Below are positions 15,635 through 23,272 of a DNA stretch of 40,459 bases, piece after piece. Below the pieces are notes generated by a model. That model was not told the DNA's origin, searched no databases, and saw nothing but the letters and a program-made list of their open reading frames with translations. Source of the stretch: SLJN01 sp964505385. GTDB lineage: Bacteria; Bacteroidota; Rhodothermia; Balneolales; Natronogracilivirgulaceae. The translations under genes were made by a program, and so were the position numbers. The first letter of the stretch is position 1, and each line of letters opens with the position of its first letter. The stretch spans positions 1-40,459 of the forward strand of contig CAZDIA010000028.1 of assembly GCA_964505385.1 (NCBI GenBank). Reading direction: 5' to 3'.

Positions 15635-16450
15635 TTACCAGTTAGTTCCCAAAATCAATGTGATTTGAGGACTTTGGAAAAAGGATTGGGGATCAAAGCC
15701 ATCTTCATCCGGGAAGGGAGTATCTGGCTCCATTATCTGAATTTCGGTCGGGAAGTATTGAAAATTATACCCGAAACGCACACTCTGCAGCTGGCCGAAA
15801 TCATCACCAAAATCAACACCGATTGCTAACTTGCCGGCCATTCCTGTTGTGAAATAGCCATCACCCCAACCTTCAAAAACATCATAGGGTCGTTGAGGCG
15901 CCTGCGTCGCTGATCCCGGGAAACGGTAATTTCGATCCGGAAACATATCGTGATTATAATATGGATAAACAAAAGCCGGCGTTGCACCTACCGCTCCCTG
16001 CACAAATACCCTGAAATTGTCAGATAGTGTTCTGGGGAAAACCCGCTGTTTAAGCCCTACGGTAACCGGAAACATCAACACCCTGTTATGTTTGTTGGGA
16101 ATTAATTCCTGGCCAAACCTGCCCCGCAGCGTCTGCTCGGATTCATCCTTAAGATTCGAAATATTAAAATTAAACAGAATTTCAGTATTCGGGCTGATCG
16201 CTCTCCTGTACTCGCTGCCTACGCCAAAACCGTAATTGTTCAGCAACAATTTAAACCCGATACTATTAACTTTACCTTCCGTGTAAGGCCCTCTTGGGTC
16301 CGGTATATCCCGCACGTCCGGCTCAACTCTGTCCTGCGCTAAAAGGTTACCGGATGACAGCGGCAAAATTAACATTAGGATTAGCAAAGACATCAACCCG
16401 GATATCAATCGCCGGAAGTCAGTGGCATTGAAATTTAGTAAAGAACCCAT
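15635..16450 (-). CDS. Putative outer-membrane beta-barrel protein
   Basis: I do not recognise a named family. The 271-residue product has a long signal peptide (about residues 1-39; hydrophobic LMSLLILMLILPLSSGN ending L-L-A-Q). The mature part alternates hydrophobic and polar residues with many aromatics (GFGVGSEYRRAI, VRFGYNFQYFPTE). The last strand ends in an aromatic residue (ITLILGTNW), as is usual for outer-membrane barrels. It stands alone, convergent with the HAD gene and divergent from the next gene. Confidence 0.6.
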   Translation of the reverse strand: MGSLLNFNATDFRRLISGLMSLLILMLILPLSSGNLLAQDRVEPDVRDIPDPRGPYTEGKVNSIGFKLLLNNYGFGVGSEYRRAISPNTEILFNFNISNLKDESEQTLRGRFGQELIPNKHNRVLMFPVTVGLKQRVFPRTLSDNFRVFVQGAVGATPAFVYPYYNHDMFPDRNYRFPGSATQAPQRPYDVFEGWGDGYFTTGMAGKLAIGVDFGDDFGQLQSVRFGYNFQYFPTEIQIMEPDTPFPDEDGFDPQSFFQSPQITLILGTNW

Positions 16451-16600
16451 AATTACTGACTTTTATATTTTTGTGAAGAAGAGGGTATTGCGAAATTATA
16501 TGAACAGGTTATATTCCATGCTCCGTTATTGCAGTACATCGATTACGCTTAAAGTGTAATTAAATTTTTTTTGTTAAACGATCAAAATTTTTATTTGGGT

Positions 16601-16996
16601 ATGCAAAATGCAGAAAGTTACGTGATTCTTGGGCCAAAAGAGTCACTCAGCAGACTAATTCCTACTTTATCTGATGAAACCAGCCCAAGATATTACTATA
16701 AATACCAATCGGAGCAATCCGGCGATCAATTGGTTGTTGCAGTTTACCAAGAACAAAAAAAGGTTACCAATGAAAGCCAAACTCTGACTTTGGTTATAGA
16801 AGAATCAGATAAAACGGTAAAAGCTACTTTAATGCCTTCCGGGGGTCGTACGGGATTTCGGGGGGGTTCTTCCGATGGTGAACCACCAGTTTATGATGTC
16901 GTCAAAGATTTTATCCTCGAATTTACGGATCGATTTGGCCTTACCATCCAGGAACTGAAACAGGAAGAGGAAAAATCAGAAGAAAATGACGAATAA
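16601..16996 (+). CDS. Uncharacterised small cytoplasmic protein
   Basis: Function not recognised. From the ATG at 16601 the product is 131 residues; a TTG at 16571 would add 10. There is no signal peptide or membrane helix. It has a soluble N-terminal half (ESYVILGPKESLSRLIPTL), a glycine-rich middle (SGGRTGFRGGSSDG) and a strongly acidic C-terminus (EEEKSEENDE). It precedes prmC by 134 nt on the same strand. Confidence 0.6.
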   Translation: MQNAESYVILGPKESLSRLIPTLSDETSPRYYYKYQSEQSGDQLVVAVYQEQKKVTNESQTLTLVIEESDKTVKATLMPSGGRTGFRGGSSDGEPPVYDVVKDFILEFTDRFGLTIQELKQEEEKSEENDE

Positions 16997-17130
16997 TAGC
17001 AGCTTGCCTTATTAATACCTGCTTGTGCAAGAGATAAAAAGTTTAGTTCCGCCCTATGTGGAATAAATAAGTGTACTGCTCACCATGCTGAAATATTAAT
17101 CATTGATTACTACTACTTGAAAATTTCTAA

Positions 17131-17994
17131 ATGAGCAAGAGTAAGGATTGGACCGTTGTGCAAATGTTAAACTGGGCGACGGATTACTTTCGGGATAATT
17201 CTGTATCCTCACCGCGCCTGAGCATAGAATGGTTGCTGGCAGAAGTCCTTGGTATACCACGCCTCGATCTTTACATGCAATATGACAGGCCGCTGACCCG
17301 GCAGGAGCTGGATTCCCTTCGCCCTCTGGTTAAGAGAAGAGCGCAAAACGAACCTCTTCAACACATCGTCGGATACACTGATTTTTATAATTGCCGGATT
17401 AACGTCAATCCGGAGGTACTCATCCCCAGACCGGAAACCGAACAGCTTACCGAATTAATCCTTCAAAACTACAGCTCTCACGACAATCTTCGGGTATTGG
17501 ATGTGGGTACCGGGTCCGGATGCATAGCTATATCTTTGAAAAAAGAACAGCCATCCTGGCAGGTTGAAGCTGCGGATGTTTCCGAAAAAGCACTCAAAAC
17601 AGCTGCTGAAAATGCAGAATTGAATCAAACCGAAATCACATTTCACCGTTTCGATTTTAACGAACCGGATAGCTGGAAGCATCTGCCCCGATATAACCTC
17701 ATTGTCTCCAACCCTCCCTACATACCTCAGAATGAATACATAAACCTGGACAGTGAAGTAAAGGAATATGAGCCTAAAATGGCATTATACAGCCGCCAAC
17801 CGCCTGAAACTTTTTCCCGTTTGCTGAATCTTTGTGAAACGCTGCTTGAGCCTGAAGGAGAGTTCTTTGCCGAAATAAATAATAGCTTTGCTCAAGATAT
17901 AAAAGAATTGATTTCCAAACGCACATGGCAGGGGGAAATACTGGAAGATTACGGGAAGACTCCACGTTTTTTACGTGCGAAAATTCGCAAATAG
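17131..17994 (+). CDS. prmC: Release-factor glutamine methyltransferase PrmC
   Basis: PrmC N5-methylates the glutamine of the GGQ motif in RF1 and RF2, raising termination efficiency. The 287-residue product has the helical N-terminal substrate domain with PLQHIVGYTDFYN and IPRPETEQL. The SAM-binding loop is VLDVGTGSGCIAISL (about 121-135) and the catalytic NPPY is at residues 194-197. Length is normal. It is the last gene before the putative replication origin. Confidence 0.95.
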   Translation: MSKSKDWTVVQMLNWATDYFRDNSVSSPRLSIEWLLAEVLGIPRLDLYMQYDRPLTRQELDSLRPLVKRRAQNEPLQHIVGYTDFYNCRINVNPEVLIPRPETEQLTELILQNYSSHDNLRVLDVGTGSGCIAISLKKEQPSWQVEAADVSEKALKTAAENAELNQTEITFHRFDFNEPDSWKHLPRYNLIVSNPPYIPQNEYINLDSEVKEYEPKMALYSRQPPETFSRLLNLCETLLEPEGEFFAEINNSFAQDIKELISKRTWQGEILEDYGKTPRFLRAKIRK

Positions 17995-18419
17995 ATTGTA
18001 ACCTAAAGCCGGAATTTAAGTTACGATACTTCAAACAGACTTAATAATTTAGTCATACCAAATGTGGATAACTTGTTAAAAACTTTTCCGCATTCCGAAG
18101 TTTTTTGTTAAAACCGTTGATTTGAAGCTACTGCGATTACCTTACAACTCTATTTGTCGCTTAATAACTATTTCATACAAAGCCATGCAACCTAAAGTGG
18201 CGCAATATACTATGTAATAATTTCGGTTGTGGATAAATCATTTCAAATTCACAGCTACAATCTTTGACACAACGTTCCTTATTTATATATTCTCCCTTGA
18301 TGAATGGATAAGCTTGATTTAGCGGATGTGGATAATTATCACTTTTTATAAAAAATCAAGCTTGAATTGTTATCATTTGCGGAAAGTTTGAAATTCAACC
18401 TAATAATACATAGAGAACC
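17995..18419. other. oriC: Probable chromosomal replication origin (oriC)
   Basis: This 425-nt AT-rich region precedes dnaA and has no gene. Three exact DnaA boxes TGTGGATAA (reverse complement of TTATCCACA) lie at 18063-18071, 18228-18236 and 18327-18335, all in one orientation. Degenerate boxes include TTTTCCGCA at 18084-18092. An 11-bp inverted repeat (AAGCTTGATTT 18310-18320; AAATCAAGCTT 18353-18363) brackets the third box. Box density and position next to dnaA support oriC; dnaA autoregulation alone is the alternative. Confidence 0.7.
18310..18363. repeat. 11-bp inverted repeat enclosing a DnaA box
   Basis: AAGCTTGATTT and AAATCAAGCTT are perfect inverted copies separated by 32 nt, and that spacer contains the DnaA box at 18327-18335. 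It lies 57-110 nt before the dnaA start. It could form a cruciform or serve as a binding site for an origin regulator. Confidence 0.55.
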
Positions 18420-19880
18420 TTGGGCACGCTAAAAACAGCATCAGCCGAAACAATCTGGAATGAATGTCTCGATATAATCAGAGACAACATTAACTACCAA
18501 AAATATAAATCCTGGTTTGAGCCGATCAAGCCGGTAAAATTTGAGGATAACACCCTCACCATTCAGGTTCCGTCACAGTTTTGGTATGAGTGGCTGGAAC
18601 AATATTATTATTCCCTGTTGCGATCCTCCATCAAAAAAGTAATGGGACCCGATGCCAAGGTAGAGTACTCGGTGGTGCTGGAGCGCGGTTCTGATCAAGC
18701 TGATGAACGTTCCATCCGGTTGCCTCAATCGCAACAAAATTCATCATCACATGAACCCGAAACATTACAATCTTCCCCTCAGTATCAGCCCGGTAATATT
18801 CATAATGCATTTGTGATTCCCGGGATTAAAAAAACCAAAGTTGATTCCAATTTAAATTCGAGCTACGTATTTGATCGCTTCATCGAAGGGGATTGCAACC
18901 GGCTAGCCCGCTCAGCGGCTATGGCAATTGCTGATAACCCGGGCTCCAATTCGTTTAACCCGTTTTTTGTGTATGGTGGCGTGGGTCTTGGCAAAACCCA
19001 CCTGATCCAAAGTATTGGGAATAAAATCAAAGAGAATTATGGTGACGAAAAGTCGGTTTTGTATATCTCCTCTGAAAGTTTTACGAATGAATTCGTCCAC
19101 GCCATTCGGAATAACCGTGTGAGCGAATTCTCTATGTTCTACCGAAATATCGATGTGCTGATCGTCGACGATATTCAGTTCTTTAGTGGCAAGGAAAAAA
19201 CCCAGGAAGAATTTTTTCACATTTTCAATAAGCTGCATCAGGACGGAAAGCAAATTGTTCTAAGCAGCGACCGAGCACCCAAAGATGTTCCGGATATTGA
19301 AGAGCGGCTGATTTCACGGTTTAACTGGGGGCTTTCCGCAGATCTGCAAATTCCCGAATATGAAACACGGTTTGCCATTCTCGAGCGCAAAGCTTCAGAC
19401 AACGGAATCGAGTTTGATCATGTGATCTTCGAATTCATAGCTCATAACTTTAAATCGAGCGTACGTGATCTGGAAGGAGCTATCATAAAACTTCTGGCAA
19501 CGGCCTCGCTGCAGCGGATCGAACATCTTGACCTGAGCCACGCAAAAAATATTCTGAAGGATATGATCAAGGAGAGTAAATCCCAGATCTCCATCGACTC
19601 TATTCAACAGCATGTGAGTGAATATTTCGGAATCGACCCGAACCGTGTGCGGGAAAAGACGCGTAAACAGGAAATTGTCGAAGCGCGCCAGATTGCGATG
19701 TATTTATCCAAACAAATGACCAAATCCAGCCTGAAGACCATCGGTCTGCATTTTGGAGGGCGTGATCACTCCACCGTCATACATGCCATCACTGCTGTAG
19801 AAGACCGGCTGCAAACCAGCTCTAAACACAAGCAGATTGTAAACGATATCCGCCATCAAATTGAACTTGCAAGCATCTGA
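18420..19880 (+). CDS. dnaA: Chromosomal replication initiator DnaA
   Basis: DnaA-ATP binds oriC boxes and melts the origin. The 486-residue product has domain I (IWNECLDIIRDNINYQKYKSW) and a variable linker (about 95-135). The AAA+ domain has Walker A GGVGLGKT at 186-193 and Walker B LIVDDIQ around residues 247-253. Domain IV carries the DNA-binding signature FGGRDHSTVIHAI. The start is TTG at 18420; an in-frame TAG lies just upstream and no other start fits the family N-terminus. folB follows 1 nt after the stop. Confidence 0.97.
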   Translation: MGTLKTASAETIWNECLDIIRDNINYQKYKSWFEPIKPVKFEDNTLTIQVPSQFWYEWLEQYYYSLLRSSIKKVMGPDAKVEYSVVLERGSDQADERSIRLPQSQQNSSSHEPETLQSSPQYQPGNIHNAFVIPGIKKTKVDSNLNSSYVFDRFIEGDCNRLARSAAMAIADNPGSNSFNPFFVYGGVGLGKTHLIQSIGNKIKENYGDEKSVLYISSESFTNEFVHAIRNNRVSEFSMFYRNIDVLIVDDIQFFSGKEKTQEEFFHIFNKLHQDGKQIVLSSDRAPKDVPDIEERLISRFNWGLSADLQIPEYETRFAILERKASDNGIEFDHVIFEFIAHNFKSSVRDLEGAIIKLLATASLQRIEHLDLSHAKNILKDMIKESKSQISIDSIQQHVSEYFGIDPNRVREKTRKQEIVEARQIAMYLSKQMTKSSLKTIGLHFGGRDHSTVIHAITAVEDRLQTSSKHKQIVNDIRHQIELASI

Positions 19881-19881
19881 C

Positions 19882-20241
19882 ATGTCAAAACTTATACTAA
19901 AGGGACTTTCATTTACAGCACTACATGGATATTTTGATAAAGAAAAAACTCACGGTAATACTTTTGAGGTGGATGTCACTTTTTATTTGAAACCCAACCA
20001 GGCTGGTGACACCGACCGCCTTGAGGATACACTCGATTACAATGCCGCCTACAAGACTATCGAATCTGTAATGCACGGCCAGCAGGTTAACCTGATTGAG
20101 ACACTTGCAGTTAACATAGCTCACAAGCTATATGAAGAGTTTGATCTGGCAAAAAAAATTGAAGTTTCAGTGAAAAAATTTAATCCCGATCTTGGCGGCC
20201 CTTGTCATTATTCTGAAATCATTACCACATGGCCCGCATAG
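19882..20241 (+). CDS. folB: Dihydroneopterin aldolase
   Basis: FolB cleaves 7,8-dihydroneopterin to 6-hydroxymethyl-dihydropterin in folate synthesis. The 119-residue product has the conserved LKGLSFTALHGYFDKEK start, LEDTLDYNAAYK and NLIETLAVNIA with its conserved glutamate. A C-terminal VSVKKFNPDLGGP follows. I use ATG 19882 rather than the TTG at 19861 inside dnaA. Its end overlaps folK by 13 nt, giving translational coupling of consecutive pathway steps. Confidence 0.93.
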   Translation: MSKLILKGLSFTALHGYFDKEKTHGNTFEVDVTFYLKPNQAGDTDRLEDTLDYNAAYKTIESVMHGQQVNLIETLAVNIAHKLYEEFDLAKKIEVSVKKFNPDLGGPCHYSEIITTWPA

Positions 20242-20717
20242 TAATAGCACTTGGATCAAATCTCGGCGACCGGCAGGCTTATCTCAAGGAATCCAAACAA
20301 CTGCTTTCCCGGCTTTCCGACCGGGAGGTCATCGGCTCCTCGATTTACGAAACTGAACCGCTCGGCCCTTCGGACAATATGTATTACAACGCGGCTTGTG
20401 TGATGTATTCAGACCTGCCGCCTCTTGAACTACTTGATAAATTTAAATCTTTCGAAAAAGAATGTGGGCGAAATCCGCAAGCACGGAAATGGAGTGACAG
20501 AGAGATCGACATTGATATAATCGATTATCAGGGCGTTAAACTTGAAACCGACCGACTTATACTGCCCCATCCCAGCTACTATAAAAGAAAATTTGTATTA
20601 ATCCCGCTACAAGAAATCTTACCGGATTGGATCGATCCAGGTACCGGGGAAAAAATTTCTAAACTTATTGAACAGGCTGATGATTTAGGAGTTTTTAAAA
20701 CTTCGCTAAAATGGTAG
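20229..20717 (+). CDS. folK: 2-amino-4-hydroxy-6-hydroxymethyldihydropteridine pyrophosphokinase
   Basis: FolK transfers pyrophosphate from ATP to 6-hydroxymethyl-dihydropterin, the step after FolB. The 162-residue product has IALGSNLGDRQAYL at the N-terminus, SSIYETEPLGPSDNMYYNAA, the HPPK signature in RKWSDREIDIDIIDY with its two Mg-binding aspartates, and LILPHPSY. Length is typical for a stand-alone HPPK. It overlaps folB and is 10 nt before the kinase gene. Confidence 0.95.
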   Translation: MARIVIALGSNLGDRQAYLKESKQLLSRLSDREVIGSSIYETEPLGPSDNMYYNAACVMYSDLPPLELLDKFKSFEKECGRNPQARKWSDREIDIDIIDYQGVKLETDRLILPHPSYYKRKFVLIPLQEILPDWIDPGTGEKISKLIEQADDLGVFKTSLKW

Positions 20718-20727
20718 ATTAGCACCT

Positions 20728-21366
20728 ATGAATCAGTACGATTTTATAGCAATTGAAGGTGTGATCGGCGCGGGAAAAACCTCGCTTGCCCATCTGCTTG
20801 CAGAGCGGCGCTCAGCAAGGCTGGTACTTGAAGAGTTTGAGGAAAACCCCTTCTTGCCAAGCTTTTACAAAGACCCTGAACGTTACGCCTTTCAGACGCA
20901 ACTCGCTTTTCTTTCCAGCAGATTTCGCCAACAGCAGCATCTCAAGAGTAAAGATCTGTTCCATGATTTGGTTATATCAGATTACCTGTTTGAGAAAGAC
21001 CGTATTTTCGCAAGGCTCAACTTGAGTGGCGATGAGCTTGCGCTTTACGACTCAATATATCACATCATGAGTAGTATTTCCGCCCGGCCCAGCCTCGTTA
21101 TCTATATACAATCCAGTGTTGACCGATTAATGGAAAATATCCATGAACGCGGTCGAACTTATGAACAAGATATCAGCAGAAGTTATTTGGAAGAATTAAC
21201 CAATGCTTATAATCATTTTTTTCATCATTTTACCAAGTCACCATTGGTCATCCTTAATGCAACTGAAGCTGATTTTGTTAATGATGAACAACAGCTCGAC
21301 TATATCGAGCATCAAATATTCGATGAGCCGCTGCGTAGTAATCAAGTACATCTAAAACCAAAGTAA
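20728..21366 (+). CDS. Deoxynucleoside kinase (dGK/dAK family)
   Basis: This cytosolic kinase phosphorylates deoxynucleosides in purine or pyrimidine salvage. The 212-residue product has a P-loop at residues 11-18 (GVIGAGKT) in IAIEGVIGAGKTSLA, the substrate-site glutamate in LVLEEFEENPFL, SDYLFEKDRIFA in place of the usual E-R-S region, and the lid arginines in HERGRTYEQ. Which base it prefers cannot be told. Placement after folB-folK is common in related genomes, to my recollection. Confidence 0.88.
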   Translation: MNQYDFIAIEGVIGAGKTSLAHLLAERRSARLVLEEFEENPFLPSFYKDPERYAFQTQLAFLSSRFRQQQHLKSKDLFHDLVISDYLFEKDRIFARLNLSGDELALYDSIYHIMSSISARPSLVIYIQSSVDRLMENIHERGRTYEQDISRSYLEELTNAYNHFFHHFTKSPLVILNATEADFVNDEQQLDYIEHQIFDEPLRSNQVHLKPK

Positions 21367-21367
21367 C

Positions 21368-21601
21368 ATGCTACGACTGCTGGCCATAATCGCTTTTATT
21401 TATATCCTGTATTTTATCATAAAATACATGATCAGACGAGCACAACTCTCCACCGGCCATCAATTTGACCCAAGATTTCGTAACTCTGCAAACAACAGGC
21501 AGAACTCATCCCGTTACAATCGATTTGATAACATACAGGAAGCGGAATACGAAGAAGTTGATGATACAGAAAATGAAAAAAAATCTGCTTCCGGCTCCTG
21601 A
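21368..21601 (+). CDS. Small single-pass membrane protein (DUF4834-like)
   Basis: The 77-residue product begins with one hydrophobic helix (LRLLAIIAFIYILYFIIKYM, residues 2-21), then a basic/polar stretch rich in N, R and Q, then an acidic tail (EAEYEEVDDTENE). This layout resembles DUF4834 proteins of Bacteroidota, but I cannot confirm it. It starts 1 nt after the kinase stop, so it belongs to the dnaA-fol operon. Function unknown. Confidence 0.65.
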   Translation: MLRLLAIIAFIYILYFIIKYMIRRAQLSTGHQFDPRFRNSANNRQNSSRYNRFDNIQEAEYEEVDDTENEKKSASGS

Positions 21602-21626
21602 ATTTTCAGTATAGCTGATCTGTGGC

Positions 21627-22412
21627 ATGAAACGTCTCAAAGAGCTTTGCCGCAATTACATCAACAACCGCCTTTCTAAAGATGAACAAGAGTGGATTGA
21701 AGAGCGCATCAAAAATAGTGATGAAACCATTATCTCATTATTACGCGAGCTTCATGCCGATCAGGAAAACCTGCTTTCAGGGGATGAAAATACAGACTCC
21801 CGCAGCAGTGAGATAGATCCGGAAAGTGACTCCGAAAATTTAAGCGAAAAAGTGCTGTCAGATGAGGGGCGAAGAAACAAATTTATCCGTTTGATAGCCC
21901 TCGCCGGGTTGATTATTGTGTTTTTCACCATCTACCAGCAATGGCAGTACTATCAGACACATCAGGAAACTGAAGAACTCCACTCGGAAGTCGATCAGTA
22001 CCGGCAGCAATTAGAATCTCTGGAAGAGGAACTGGATCAATTCCACGATGAACACTTTTTATTACAGCAAGTATTGCTTGCACCGGAGTCAGGCACATGG
22101 GAACACAGCTTTGAAGACCCCCGGCAAGGTGAGCTTTTCTTTGCATGGGATCGTAGTACTTGGAATCACGCTTTTCTTGCCAACGGCTTGCAACTCGGAG
22201 CCAATGAGCATATAAGTATTTGGCTTGAAGCCGGCGACTCCTGGAGTCTGCTGGATGAAATCTCAGAAACTGATGATTCCCTTTTGTTAACCGGCTGGAA
22301 CCGTAGCAGGTTACAGCAAAGCAGCAACATTGAGTTCCGGATTCAAACTCCCGATAACGAGCAAAACCGCGAGGCAGGAGAGCTAATAGAAAAGATATCA
22401 CTTGATGAGTGA
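21627..22412 (+). CDS. Membrane protein with anti-sigma-factor-like topology
   Basis: The 261-residue product has a cytoplasmic N-terminal helical part (residues 1-85: LKELCRNYINNRLSKDEQEW) resembling the N-terminus of anti-sigma factors but lacking zinc-finger motifs. One membrane helix follows (about 87-104), then an extracytoplasmic coiled coil (about 112-150) and a small beta-rich C-terminal domain like those of RskA-type proteins. No sigma factor gene is adjacent, so the role is uncertain. It is the last gene of the dnaA-led run. Confidence 0.55.
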   Translation: MKRLKELCRNYINNRLSKDEQEWIEERIKNSDETIISLLRELHADQENLLSGDENTDSRSSEIDPESDSENLSEKVLSDEGRRNKFIRLIALAGLIIVFFTIYQQWQYYQTHQETEELHSEVDQYRQQLESLEEELDQFHDEHFLLQQVLLAPESGTWEHSFEDPRQGELFFAWDRSTWNHAFLANGLQLGANEHISIWLEAGDSWSLLDEISETDDSLLLTGWNRSRLQQSSNIEFRIQTPDNEQNREAGELIEKISLDE

Positions 22413-22460
22413 TTAATCAGTGGTCTGATCGGAGAAAACTGTGAATATTGGTTGTTTCAC

Positions 22461-22605
22461 ATCGCAAATCGTACGTCGCAAATCGTCAATCCTAAATCTC
22501 TTTGTACGCGCTCAGGGTGGTTAAGTAGCTAAAATGCGGATTATAGTAACATTGTAGACCTGCCGGCTCAAAAAGATTTGCGACGCACGATTGACGATTT
22601 GTGAT
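22461..22605. repeat. Imperfect inverted repeat of CGCAAATCGT words
   Basis: Left arm 22461-22490 contains ATCGCAAATCGT twice in part (ATCGCAAATCGT and CGTCGCAAATCGTCAAT). Right arm 22575-22605 carries the inverse (GATTTGCGACGCACGATTG, ACGATTTGTGAT). About 84 nt separate the arms. It occupies the gene-free stretch 22413-22960 with the REP-like hairpins at 22628-22707. Confidence 0.55.
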
Positions 22606-22627
22606 TTCAGATTGCAGAAGCCCAATC

Positions 22628-22707
22628 AGCTCCGAAGGGTCACGAGCAATAGCATGGGACGTAGTCCTATGTAACCATACCCCACCCCTCGATAGCTCCG
22701 AAGGAGC
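22628..22707. repeat. REP/RAYT-type hairpin array
   Basis: Consecutive palindromes are seen: a degenerate AGCTCCGAAGGG at 22628, CATGGGAC-gta-GTCCTATG (22653-22671), and GCTCC-gaa-GGAGC (22695-22707). This succession of short hairpins resembles REP elements mobilised by RAYT/IS200-like transposases in other genomes. No transposase gene is in the window. Confidence 0.55.
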
Positions 22708-22892
22708 GGAAGCAAAACTGTCCAAAATCAAAGGTTACTCATTCGTTTAGAAACAGCTCATAGTGATTACACCGGTAGCGTCAATTCAGAGGGCTTTTCG
22801 TGGGCAGCATTTTTTTCAGATACAGAAATGTTGCTGGAAAAACAGGGCATAATTCTCAAATTAAATGGGTAAATCCAAATCCCATTTTCGAG

Positions 22893-22924
22893 TTGCGCAA
22901 GGCCTGAACATTGCCTTATATTTG
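22893..22924 (+). promoter_or_regulatory. Bacteroidota-type promoter of tRNA-Leu
   Basis: TTG at 22893-22895 and TATATTTG at 22917-22924 are 21 nt apart. The second matches TAnnTTTG, the -7 element of the Bacteroidota primary sigma factor, exactly. Transcription would start near 22931, about 30 nt before the tRNA. Confidence 0.6.
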
Positions 22925-22960
22925 GTTGCTCTGAGCAGAAACATTCTGCTTGATTATTGA

Positions 22961-23044
22961 GCCCTGGTGGCGGAACTGGTAGACGCGCTGGCTTGAGGGG
23001 TCAGTGGCCGCAAGGCCGTGCTGGTTCGAATCCAGTCCAGGGCA
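22961..23044 (+). tRNA. tRNA-Leu (anticodon GAG)
   Basis: A class II tRNA fold is clear. Acceptor arms GCCCTGG and CCAGGGC are followed by discriminator A. The D-arm is GCG-N-CGC type and the anticodon stem is CTGGC/GTCAG with loop TTGAGGG (anticodon GAG, reading CUC/CUU). A long variable arm GGCC-gcaa-GGCC and T-arm CTGG-TTCGAAT-CCAG complete it. The 3' CCA is not encoded, so it must be added enzymatically. The gene has its own promoter and a strong terminator. Confidence 0.95.
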
Positions 23045-23049
23045 CGCTT

Positions 23050-23096
23050 AAAGCCTGCATTTTATTGAATAGCAATAAGATGCAGGCTTTTTTATT
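23050..23096 (+). terminator. Intrinsic terminator of tRNA-Leu
   Basis: An 11-bp stem (AAAGCCTGCAT 23050-23060 with ATGCAGGCTTT 23080-23090) is extended inside by TATTG/CAATA and followed by a T-run. It starts 6 nt after the tRNA end. Confidence 0.9.
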
Positions 23097-23146
23097 TTAC
23101 TTTTACCAACTCTTTTTGAATTATCAGTGTCTATAAAAAAACTCTA

Positions 23147-23272
23147 AGTGCCCTAAGAAAACACCAAGATCAAGTAGCGCGAAGTCCCAAAAAGAGCAGA
23201 CCCGAACGCTTTCGGGACGAGCATTTTTGGGGCGATCGGAACTAAGATATTGGCTTTTTCTTAGATACACTA
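23147..23272 (-). repeat. Palindromic intergenic element, copy A (126 nt)
   Basis: The ends are inverted copies: AGTGCCCTAAGAAAAC (from 23147) against the minus-strand TAGTGTATCTAAGAAAA (from 23272), continuing through CCAAGATC/CCAATATC. A tip hairpin CCGAA-cgct-TTCGG sits at 23202-23215. An additional CCCAAAAA/TTTTTGGG stem lengthens this copy. The TAG stop codon of the adjoining lipoprotein gene (23270-23272) is the end of the element. A shorter copy lies at 36098-36346. Confidence 0.7.

Noticed and set aside
22461..22605. Possible CRISPR array (repeated ATCGCAAATCGT)
   Set aside because: Only a few imperfect, partly inverted copies without regular spacers, and no cas genes.
22492..22731. 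79-codon minus-strand ORF upstream of tRNA-Leu
   Set aside because: Built from the inverted repeat and REP-like hairpins; no family resemblance.
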